In this document: piece by piece, positions 9,483-16,770 of the stretch
Position numbering within the stretch: position 1 is the first letter of the stretch
How the letters are laid out: each line of letters starts with the position of its first letter
Origin: JBCCOW01 sp038749105
Lineage (GTDB): Bacteria; Planctomycetota; Phycisphaerae; Phycisphaerales; Phycisphaeraceae
Direction: 5' to 3'
DNA length: 64,000 bases
Assembly: GCA_038749105.1 (NCBI GenBank)
Contig: JBCDIM010000001.1
Coordinates: forward strand, 1 to 64,000
Notes under the pieces: generated by a model
The model's input: only the letters and a program-made list of their open reading frames with translations
Databases searched by the model: none
Told to the model about the DNA's origin: nothing
Translations under genes and position numbers: made by a program

Positions 9483-9833
9483 ATGCCTACGCACCCCGAC
9501 ACCTGCCTCGCAACCGCTGTCCCCCTGCACCTCGCCGAATGGGTCGCCGCCCTGGAACCCCTGACCCAGTTCGGCGTCGCTGGCCTAATGGGCACGCTCT
9601 GGGTCTGGGAACGCTACCTCTCCCGAAACCGCGAGAACCAGCTGACCGAAGCCCATCAACTGATCCGCGATGAACGCAAGCAACTTGCCATCCTGATCGA
9701 TCTCGTACACCAGAACACCCAGGCACTCCACCGCGTTGAGCTCACCACCGCCCATCTCGAACGCGTCGCTGACCACGACAACCACACCCACTCACCGCCG
9801 CCAACGCGTCACCACGACACGACCCAATCCTGA
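9483..9833 (+). CDS. Small one-TM protein, holin-like by position
   Basis: 116 residues. One hydrophobic segment at ~20-42 (LTQFGVAGLMGTLWVWERYL) is followed by a charged helical or coiled-coil stretch (~45-95) and a His-rich tail. The size, single TM and place at the end of a phage-like structural block resemble holin or tail-associated phage proteins, and such small proteins are often annotated that way. No motif proves it. It could equally be an unrelated membrane protein. Confidence 0.5.
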   Translation: MPTHPDTCLATAVPLHLAEWVAALEPLTQFGVAGLMGTLWVWERYLSRNRENQLTEAHQLIRDERKQLAILIDLVHQNTQALHRVELTTAHLERVADHDNHTHSPPPTRHHDTTQS

Positions 9834-9894
9834 CCCACGCGGAGACCTAGAAGCCGGACAACCCGCCAGACCGGCACGCCCGTAGGATGTCGGG

Positions 9895-10446
9895 GTGCCC
9901 CGGTCTTCGATATCCCGCCGACCCGACCCCGTGCTGCTGCTGGCCTCGTCCGCCATCACGGTCTCAAGCCTGCTGTTCTTCGCCCCCGGCTGCACAACCA
10001 AGGGCCAGGTCAATCCTGGCACAACTCGCCCGGCGGACGCCACTCCGGGTGCCGCAGGTCTCTGGCATCCTGTCGCCAGCCAACTTCGGGTGTTCCCCAC
10101 AACACGCTTCGTCATCGAGCGCGGTCGACCCGTCCTGGAAGCCCGGGTCGAGGTCTTGGATCCCATGGGGCACCCCCTCAAGACCTCCGGGCAGTTCCGC
10201 TTCGAGCTGTTCGCCGCACCATCCGGCGCCGACCGGGCCACACAGAAGCTGTACACCTGGAACCAATCGCTCAGCACCGCGGACGACCAACGGGAACACT
10301 TCGACCCCGTCACGTTTGCCTACCGCTTCCAGCTCCAGTTGCGAGACCAGGCCCTGGAGAGCCGGCCCACCATCCTCCGGGTCACCCTCACCACGCCGGC
10401 CGGTCCCCGACTGACCACTTCGCACGCGGTGCGCACCGACTGGTAG
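9895..10446 (+). CDS. Lipoprotein of unknown function
   Basis: 183 residues from a GTG start. The N-terminus has a basic start, a hydrophobic core and a lipobox ending at Cys ~32 (LLFFAPGC), so it is predicted to be lipidated and exported. The mature part is a beta-rich domain (RVFPTTRFVIERGRPVLEAR, VEVLDPMGHPLKTSGQF, ILRVTLTTPAGPRLTTSH), of a type I have seen as planctomycete lipoproteins of unknown function. It starts 61 bp after the phage-like block, so it may mark the return to ordinary chromosome. Confidence 0.6.
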   Translation: MPRSSISRRPDPVLLLASSAITVSSLLFFAPGCTTKGQVNPGTTRPADATPGAAGLWHPVASQLRVFPTTRFVIERGRPVLEARVEVLDPMGHPLKTSGQFRFELFAAPSGADRATQKLYTWNQSLSTADDQREHFDPVTFAYRFQLQLRDQALESRPTILRVTLTTPAGPRLTTSHAVRTDW

Positions 10447-10472
10447 CCAAGCGAGGGCCAGCACCAGACGCT

Positions 10473-10841
10473 CTAAGAGGTCGACCCCACGTCTTCGCGC
10501 TCTGTCTCATTCGACATCTGCAAGGCTTTAAACCCCCGACCCCAGTCCTGCATCGCTACCAGGATTGGCTCGAGCGTTCGGCCGTACTCCGTCATCTCGT
10601 ACTCGACCCGTGGCGGGACCTCCGCGTGGACATGGCGTGAGATCACCCCGTCCGCCTCCAGCTCCCGCAGCTGCAGCGTGATCATCCGCTCGGTCGCGTT
10701 CGGCGTCAGCCGACGCAGTTCCCCAAACCGCTTCCGACCCGCCAACAGGTGACACAGCAGGATTGGCTTCCACCGCCCACCGATCACGCTCAGCGTGGCC
10801 TCCACATCACATCCGGTCTTCCAGCAGTACTTGCGCGTCAT
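10473..10841 (-). CDS. HxlR-family winged-helix transcriptional regulator
   Basis: 122 residues with the full HxlR pattern: VEATLSVIGGRWKPILLCHL, RKRFGELRRLTPNATERMIT, LQLRELEADGVISRHVHAEV, PPRVEYEMTEYGRTLEPIL. These proteins bind DNA as dimers and often sense thiol or quinone stress or reactive aldehydes. Cysteines at 6, 11 and 30 (MTRKYCWKTGC and ILLC) could be redox-active, as in YodB, but this is inferred. It is transcribed divergently from an enoyl-CoA hydratase and a quinone-reductase-like gene across a 134-bp gap that holds a possible operator, a common HxlR arrangement. Confidence 0.88.
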   Translation of the reverse strand: MTRKYCWKTGCDVEATLSVIGGRWKPILLCHLLAGRKRFGELRRLTPNATERMITLQLRELEADGVISRHVHAEVPPRVEYEMTEYGRTLEPILVAMQDWGRGFKALQMSNETEREDVGSTS

Positions 10842-10865
10842 CGTTTGAGGAGTCCTCGCGAATTT

Positions 10866-10895
10866 TAATACTTACATTTATGTGGGTACTTGTCA
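10866..10895. promoter_or_regulatory. Possible HxlR operator in divergent promoter region
   Basis: The AT-rich gap between the HxlR gene and the divergent hydratase holds TACTTAC (10869-10875) and TACTTGT (10887-10893), an 18-bp spaced pair. Known YodB/HxlR sites are built around TACT...AGTA. The location fits auto- and divergent regulation. There is no experimental support, and the match is partial. Confidence 0.35.
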
Positions 10896-10975
10896 ATATC
10901 AAGACTTTGCTTAGGATCGCCCAAAACCGGAAACCAACCCGAAATTCCCGCCCCAAACCCGCCAAGGACCCCGAC

Positions 10976-11818
10976 ATGCCCGAGCCCTACACCACCTTCT
11001 CGACCCAACGCGACGGGGCCATCCTCACCGTCACCTTCGACTTCCCGCCCGTCAACGTCCAGGGCCAGGAAATGCTCGCCGACCTCAACGGCCTCGCGAT
11101 GCGCCTCGAACGCGACCGCTCCATCAAGGTCGTCGTCTTCCAGTCGGCCCACCCCGAGATCTGGGTCTGTCACTACGACACCAACCTCCTCAAAGACATG
11201 TCCACCGAAAAGGTCTCCCGCGCCGAGGCCCAGCTGCTCGACCTGCAGTCGGTCTGCGAGCGCATCAGCAAGCTGCCCCAAGCGACCATCGCCAAGCTCG
11301 AGGGCTTCGCCCGGGGCGGCGGGCACGAGCTCGCGCTGGCACTCGACATGCGGTTCGCCGTCCGCGGCAAGTTCAAGTTCATGCAGATGGAGGTCGGCAT
11401 GGGCATCCTGCCCTGCGGCGGCGGTGCGTCACGCATGGCCCGACAGACCGGGCTCGGCCGCGCCCTCGAGATCATCCTCAGCGCCCGCGACTTCGACGCC
11501 GACGAAGCCGAGGCCTACTGCACGATCAATAAGGCCCTCGACGCCGACGAGATCGACGACTACGTCAACACGCTCGCCCAGCGGATCGCCCAGTTCCCCG
11601 CCGAGTCGATCAACGCCTGCAAGCAAGCGGTGTACGAATCCATCGACAAGCCGATCGACGAAGCGCTCAAGGCCGAGGCCTACTGGCTCTACCAGGCGAC
11701 CAGCACCACACCCGCCATCAAGCGGTTCACCATCGCCGACGAGAAGGGCATGGAGCACGACCTCGAAAACCAACGCAACTGGAACGACCTAGTCATGCAG
11801 GTCCAAGAAATCCAGTAA
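10976..11818 (+). CDS. Enoyl-CoA hydratase/isomerase family protein (crotonase fold)
   Basis: 280 residues from ATG 10976, with AAGGA seven bases upstream. Longer in-frame starts run back through the regulator gene and are unlikely. The crotonase core is clear: an oxyanion-hole and first acidic residue in 'GFARGGGHELALALDMRFA', and the second acidic residue in FMQMEVGMGILPCGGGASRM. Both glutamates used for hydration in classic ECH are present. The likely reaction is addition of water to, or isomerisation of, an enoyl-CoA or related thioester in the cytoplasm. It is followed 24 bp later by a dehydrogenase, so the two probably form an operon under HxlR control. Confidence 0.85.
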   Translation: MPEPYTTFSTQRDGAILTVTFDFPPVNVQGQEMLADLNGLAMRLERDRSIKVVVFQSAHPEIWVCHYDTNLLKDMSTEKVSRAEAQLLDLQSVCERISKLPQATIAKLEGFARGGGHELALALDMRFAVRGKFKFMQMEVGMGILPCGGGASRMARQTGLGRALEIILSARDFDADEAEAYCTINKALDADEIDDYVNTLAQRIAQFPAESINACKQAVYESIDKPIDEALKAEAYWLYQATSTTPAIKRFTIADEKGMEHDLENQRNWNDLVMQVQEIQ

Positions 11819-11842
11819 GCCCACACCACAAGGAATATCCCG

Positions 11843-12829
11843 ATGAAAGCAATGCTGATCAACACCTACGGCGAAAACGCGGCATTTGAACCCGCCGCCG
11901 CCACGGTCCCCACCGTCAAGCCCGGCCACGCCCTGGTCAAGATCGCCGCGTCGAGCGTCAACACCGTCGACACCATGATCCGAAGCATGGGCAAAGACCT
12001 GCCGCTGTCGCCCGACACGCCAGCGCTGCTCGGGATGGACTTCGCTGGGACCGTTGAGGCCGTCGGCGAAGGCGTCGAAGGCTACGCGGCCGGCGATGAG
12101 GTCTACGGCTGCGCGGGCGGCCTCGCCGACCTGCCCGGCACCCTCGCCGAGTACATCCTCGCCGACCACCGCCTAATGGCCCACAAGCCGAGCAACCTCT
12201 CGATGCGAGAAGCCGCTGCGATACCGCTGGTCGGCATCACCGCCTACGAAGGCCTCAAACGCGCCGGCACCACCTCCGGCCAGAAGGTCCTGGTGCACGG
12301 CGGATCGGGCGGCGTCGGCCATGTCGCCCTGCAACTCGCCAAGCACTTTGGTGCCGATGTCTACTCCACCGGCGGCGGCGACCCGCAGCTCGCCCTGATC
12401 CGTGAGCTCGGCGCGACCCCGATCCATTACAAGACCGAGTCCGTCGAGGACTACGTCGAGCAGCACACCGACGGCAAGGGCTTCGACGTCGTCTTCGACT
12501 CGGTCGGCGGGATGAACATGCTCAACTCGTTCAACGCCGCCGCCCTCAACGGTCAGATCGCCTCGACGGTGTCGCTGTGCGAGATCGATCTGTCGGTCGC
12601 CCACTTCAAGGGGCTGTCGCTGCACGTGGTGTTCATGCTGATCCCGATGCTGCACAACGTGATGCGGGAGGACCACGCCGAGATCCTGCGCGACCTCGCC
12701 GCGATCGCCGAAGCGGGTGGGCTCAAGCCCGTCCTCGACCAGACGCACTTCACGCTGGACCAGGCCGGCGACGCCTATGCCCGCCTCGAGAGCGGCAAGG
12801 CCATGGGCAAGGTCGTCATCGAGCACTGA
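11843..12829 (+). CDS. Quinone-oxidoreductase-like medium-chain dehydrogenase
   Basis: 328 residues. The N-terminal GroES-like part has no Cys-x2-Cys-x2-Cys zinc lobe, and the NAD(P)-binding fold shows VLVHGGSGGVGHVALQLA, typical of the zinc-free quinone-reductase/crotonyl-CoA reductase branch of medium-chain dehydrogenases. It should reduce a quinone, enone or enoyl substrate with NAD(P)H in the cytoplasm. It lies 24 bp after the enoyl-CoA hydratase with an AAGGAATAT element before the ATG, so co-transcription is likely. The HxlR neighbour suggests induction by a reactive or carbonyl compound. The exact substrate is unknown. Confidence 0.82.
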   Translation: MKAMLINTYGENAAFEPAAATVPTVKPGHALVKIAASSVNTVDTMIRSMGKDLPLSPDTPALLGMDFAGTVEAVGEGVEGYAAGDEVYGCAGGLADLPGTLAEYILADHRLMAHKPSNLSMREAAAIPLVGITAYEGLKRAGTTSGQKVLVHGGSGGVGHVALQLAKHFGADVYSTGGGDPQLALIRELGATPIHYKTESVEDYVEQHTDGKGFDVVFDSVGGMNMLNSFNAAALNGQIASTVSLCEIDLSVAHFKGLSLHVVFMLIPMLHNVMREDHAEILRDLAAIAEAGGLKPVLDQTHFTLDQAGDAYARLESGKAMGKVVIEH

Positions 12830-12959
12830 CGCATTGAGCGCCGACCCGCGTGGTCCCCGGCCCTGGAAACTTTGCCGCCTTCAAGCCGCCTGAGTACCAT
12901 GCAGTGTCGCGGAGCGTAGGCGTGACCCGGTCACACCTGATCCGATCGCACGCCGCCCT

Positions 12960-13033
<74 letters not shown>

Positions 13034-13100
13034 TTCTTACGCACCACAACCGACGCGGACCAGGAACCGTCAACCCCAACCCGTACCGGTTGTTGCGGCG

Positions 13101-14792
13101 CTACAGCACAGCCCGGATACAGGCCGCGAGGCCGGCGGTCATCGGCTCGAGGGACCAGACCTCGCGGAGGTGTCCGGGGGCCCAGACGATCACGTTTTCC
13201 ACGCCCTCGGCCTGCCAGGCGATGGACGCGGTCTTGCCATCGTCGTAGCTGGCGGTCGCCAGCTCCTTCACCGGGGCGGAGTCGTAGAGATCGACATAGA
13301 CCTCGTCGCGGGGCAGTTGAGCGGTGACAAAGCCGGGATCGAAGCCAGTCCCGGGGGTGATCTGGATCGCGCAGGGCACGTGCGGATGCCCGGACGGCGT
13401 GACACCCTGAACCCCCGCATCATCGCCCCACACCCAGTGCCTCCCCATCCACTGCCGGAACTGCGGCCAGTCGTCGTAGGCCCCGATCCCGCAGTGCGTG
13501 ACCACGGTGGGTTTACCCGCTCCGATCCAACCGGTCAGCAGCTCGCGGACCGCTGGGCTGCTGGTCCGTTGGGTGTGGTAGATCACCAGCAACTCGGCAC
13601 CCTCAAGGTCGTCTGCCTTGGGTTCGCGCTCATCTACCGGGACCACATGCACCTCATCGAAACCCAGCCTGTGAAGCGCATCACGCAGGCCTTCTCGGCC
13701 GCCCTCGCCGGTTGCCTCGACGATGTGGTGCTTATCTCCTAGCAGGACGACCTTGCCGCAGTCGGGGATTCGTCGCACGGGTCGCTGCGCGACTTCGAGC
13801 GGGGCAAAGTCGAGGTGGTGGACCGGGAGCTCGATGCGACGCATGGTGCGGGCTGATTCATGAGCGGCGAACGCCATGCGGGTCGCTGCGGAGGTGTGGC
13901 TCGCATCGGTCTCGCTGGTGTACGAAGGGTCTTGAACGCTCTTCCAGAGGTCTCTAAAGAGTGCAGCAAATCCGCCAAACTCCTGATCATCGCCAGCGTG
14001 CTTCTCGAAACCTTCTTGGTTATAGATCTCGACACCGTCCGCTACCAAGACTGCCATTCCATACTCGCCCACCACGCTGACGCCGGTCGATTGCGGCATC
14101 GCGTTGGGGCCGGTCAAGAAGTGCGCATGCTTGTCTTGACCAAACTCCGCAATGATTGTGGACGCGTCTTCGACGGCGTGGCCGTAACGACGCGAGCCCG
14201 TGTGATCGATACCCGCAAACACAGCGGTCGCCGGCTGATCGAACACGAAACGCGCCATGTCGAACCAGTGGACCGTCCAGGACTGGATGTCCCAGCCGTC
14301 GCCGACAGACCCTTGCAGGATCAGCTTTTCGCCAATTGCGCCGGCCTGGAGCAGCTGCTTCAGCTTGATGAACGGAGCCTCGTAGCAACGCTGATGCGCG
14401 ATCGCAAGGCGGGCGCCTTGCCGTTCGCAAGCCTGCATCATGGCGTCAATCAGCCCGATGTCGGTCGCCATCGGCTTCTCGCAGCAGATGGCCTTCACGC
14501 CCGCTTCCGCGGCTTCCACAGTCAATGGCATATGCAGCGGCGGCCAGGTGCAGATGCTCACCGCATCGGGGACCTGGGCTGCATACATCGCTTCGGTCGA
14601 ATCGAACAGCCGCTCGTCGGGGACGCCGAAGGCCTCGCCGAACGCCTTGAGGTTGTCGGGATTGATGTCGACACCGATCAACTCGATGTCGGGGTAAGCG
14701 TCTTTGTAGCCGCCGCCGTGCGCGTGCCCGATCGCAAAGCCTTCCTTGCCTGGTACTGCCCTACCACAACCGATAACCGCTGCCGTTTTCAT
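13101..14792 (-). CDS. Gfo/Idh/MocA oxidoreductase fused to a ThuA-like domain
   Basis: 563 residues. I chose ATG 14792 because it overlaps the upstream stop as ATGA and has GAGGGA nine bases ahead; an ATG at 14801 has no room for a ribosome site. Residues 1-~345 are an NAD(P)-dependent sugar or inositol dehydrogenase: Rossmann start AAVIGCG, then AICCEKPMAT with the usual EKP (residues 105-107). Residues ~355-563 (KVVLLGDKHHIVE, ELLVIYHTQRTSS, TVVTHCGIGAYDDW) match the ThuA glutamine-amidotransferase-like fold, a trehalose-utilisation family. It forms a tight pair with the downstream-coded epimerase. Role: oxidation of a sugar in a catabolic route; substrate unknown. Confidence 0.85.
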   Translation of the reverse strand: MKTAAVIGCGRAVPGKEGFAIGHAHGGGYKDAYPDIELIGVDINPDNLKAFGEAFGVPDERLFDSTEAMYAAQVPDAVSICTWPPLHMPLTVEAAEAGVKAICCEKPMATDIGLIDAMMQACERQGARLAIAHQRCYEAPFIKLKQLLQAGAIGEKLILQGSVGDGWDIQSWTVHWFDMARFVFDQPATAVFAGIDHTGSRRYGHAVEDASTIIAEFGQDKHAHFLTGPNAMPQSTGVSVVGEYGMAVLVADGVEIYNQEGFEKHAGDDQEFGGFAALFRDLWKSVQDPSYTSETDASHTSAATRMAFAAHESARTMRRIELPVHHLDFAPLEVAQRPVRRIPDCGKVVLLGDKHHIVEATGEGGREGLRDALHRLGFDEVHVVPVDEREPKADDLEGAELLVIYHTQRTSSPAVRELLTGWIGAGKPTVVTHCGIGAYDDWPQFRQWMGRHWVWGDDAGVQGVTPSGHPHVPCAIQITPGTGFDPGFVTAQLPRDEVYVDLYDSAPVKELATASYDDGKTASIAWQAEGVENVIVWAPGHLREVWSLEPMTAGLAACIRAVL

Positions 14793-15631
14793 TGGATCCA
14801 TTCCCTCAGTTGCTCGGCGGACCGATTGACGGCCTCGACACCGGCGATTTCCAGAGTGGTCGGGCCGTCGAACCCGATCTTCATCAGTTCCTTGACGACC
14901 GCCTCAACGCCAACGACGCCCTCGCCCAGCGCGATCGTCGCCATGCCGCAGCCGAACACCTTGCCCCGCTTGGCTTCCCACTCCGCGGGCATGTCCTTCC
15001 AGTGGACGTGCTTGATCCGCGGACCGAAACGCTTGACGTATTGCAAGGGATCACCACCGCCAAGCCAGAGGTTGCCGGTATCGAGGTTGAGCCCCACGGT
15101 CTCTGGCTCGCCAAGCAGGTCGAGCAGTTCGGCGGTGGCGTCGAGGTTGTCGGTCACGATGCCGTGCGGCTCGATCAGCAGCTCGATGCCGAGCTCTTTG
15201 GCCCAGACGATCGGCGTGTGCAGTTTTTCCCGGATCGAGAACAGCCGCTGCTCGTGCGTAAGCGATTCACCGAACGCGGTCTTGGCATCGCCCTCGGTGG
15301 TCACCACTTGTTTAATCCCGAGGAAGCTGGCGAGCTTGATGGCCTTTATGATCTGCGCGGTGCCGTAGGTGTCGGGCGACGCGGGGTCGAGCAGGTTGGC
15401 GTGGGCGCAGACGGCAGTGAGCTGAATGCCGGTGTCGCCGATCATGTCTTTCACCCGGCTGGGCGTGGTATCCAAGGAAACAGAGCTGGCGAAGCCAAAC
15501 TCGGTCCCGAGCGACGCACCATCGTGGTTGTCGGTCAGGTCGGCGTAGTCGAAGCCCATCTCGCGGATGGCCTGGAACTGCCGGCTCATGGTGGTAAAGG
15601 GTTCAACGAGTGCGAAGCAGCCGACTTTCAC
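14789..15631 (-). CDS. Sugar phosphate isomerase/epimerase (xylose-isomerase-like TIM barrel)
   Basis: 280 residues from GTG 15631, which is preceded by AGGAG at a spacing of six. Upstream in-frame ATGs lack such a site and add a basic non-conserved tail. Motifs of the AP-endonuclease-2/xylose-isomerase-like barrel are present: metal-binding candidates in GIELLIEPHG, VGLNLDTGNLWLGG, KHVHWKD and TTLEIAG. These enzymes epimerise or isomerise keto-sugars in the cytoplasm. It overlaps by four bases with the dehydrogenase-ThuA gene and diverges from an AraC regulator, so the pair is likely that regulator's target. Confidence 0.85.
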   Translation of the reverse strand: MKVGCFALVEPFTTMSRQFQAIREMGFDYADLTDNHDGASLGTEFGFASSVSLDTTPSRVKDMIGDTGIQLTAVCAHANLLDPASPDTYGTAQIIKAIKLASFLGIKQVVTTEGDAKTAFGESLTHEQRLFSIREKLHTPIVWAKELGIELLIEPHGIVTDNLDATAELLDLLGEPETVGLNLDTGNLWLGGGDPLQYVKRFGPRIKHVHWKDMPAEWEAKRGKVFGCGMATIALGEGVVGVEAVVKELMKIGFDGPTTLEIAGVEAVNRSAEQLREWIQ

Positions 15632-15725
15632 TGCGTTCTCCTGGAGAGAGGTGGGTGAGAGCGGCGAAGTATGCGTGAGGTCTTGCGTCATTGCGTGCAG
15701 GGGCTTGCAGTGGTAGATATTGTAA

Positions 15726-16580
15726 ATGCAGAGCGTGATTGTTGGCGCTGGCCGATGGACGCCAGCCAAGCTCAGGCAGCTCAAGAAACACCGCAATGCC
15801 GGGCTGGAGATCGTGCACCTGGTGGCGGGCCGTACGCGGTGGGAAGTGGGCGGTCACCGGTACAACCTGCAGCCGGGCGATGTCTTCTACACCCTGCCCT
15901 GGGAGCCTCACGGCGGCACGTCGGCACGCGAGCCGGGGCTGGTCCTGAGCTTCGTGATCCTTCGTCTCCGGTATCCGTATTCACGGCCGCGAGACCGCTT
16001 TGAGTTTCACCCCTCGGTCGGCTGGTCACCCAAAGAAGCCCGTCGCCTTTCCAAGACGCTCTTGGCCCGTCAGTCTCGCAGGTTACCCGCGGGCCAAAGG
16101 CTTCCCTGGCTGCTCGACCAGCTCATTGACCTCCACGCCGAATCTTCAGCAGAAACCGGGCCGGTCACCAACTCACTTGCTCGGTCGGCAATCGCCGAAC
16201 TGGCGAGCCTCGCGGGTTCTGTCCCAAGCACCACGGCTTCAGATCCGTCCATGGCGAACAGCGCACCCCAGCGTGTCGCCCGGCTTATCGCTGAGCTGAA
16301 TACAACCTGTGACCAGCCCTGGACGCTGGACGCAATGGCCGAGGCCTGCGGGATGGGACGCACCCGGTTTGCCCAACTCGTGCGGGAACAGACCGGCGAT
16401 ACACCGATCCTTGCTCTCAACCGCGCGCGCGTCGCCATGGCCGAGTCGCTCCTCACCACGACCAGCCTCTCGATTACAACCATCGCTCACCGCTGCGGCT
16501 TCAGCTCGAGCCAGTACTTCGCCCGGCTGTTCCGTGAGTATGTCGGGCAGTCGGCCTCGGACTACCGCACGATGGCCTGA
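15726..16580 (+). CDS. AraC-family transcriptional regulator
   Basis: 284 residues. The N-terminal ~100 residues are a cupin-like sensor (VGGHRYNLQPGDVFYTLPWE). The C-terminus has two helix-turn-helix units: WTLDAMAEACGMGRTRFAQL, then 'SITTIAHRCGFSSSQYFARL' with the FREYVGQSASDYR ending. It is divergent from the epimerase/dehydrogenase operon with ~95 bp between starts, so it probably activates that operon in response to a sugar. Start ATG 15726; an earlier in-frame position exists but has no ribosome site. Confidence 0.9.
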   Translation: MQSVIVGAGRWTPAKLRQLKKHRNAGLEIVHLVAGRTRWEVGGHRYNLQPGDVFYTLPWEPHGGTSAREPGLVLSFVILRLRYPYSRPRDRFEFHPSVGWSPKEARRLSKTLLARQSRRLPAGQRLPWLLDQLIDLHAESSAETGPVTNSLARSAIAELASLAGSVPSTTASDPSMANSAPQRVARLIAELNTTCDQPWTLDAMAEACGMGRTRFAQLVREQTGDTPILALNRARVAMAESLLTTTSLSITTIAHRCGFSSSQYFARLFREYVGQSASDYRTMA

Positions 16581-16770
16581 CTTATCGTGCGGGTCTCGCC
16601 TCAATCCTCGCGGTAGAAGCTATCGCCCTTACGCTTACTGGATAGCGGGAGGGGCCAAAAAGGTTAAGGGTGGCGGCGACGCCAAGCCATGGAGAAAGGG
16701 GGGGGTAGCCGAACACCCGAGCGAGCGGGTGAATCGATCTGTAGACCCCAATCTGCTCGCCGTACCCCGC
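16581..16770. other. Convergent intergenic spacer, no gene seen
   Basis: 190 bp between the converging AraC gene and the toroid-like gene. It contains G-rich runs but no hairpin with a T-tract, and no reading frame I would support. I see nothing functional in it. Confidence 0.4.
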
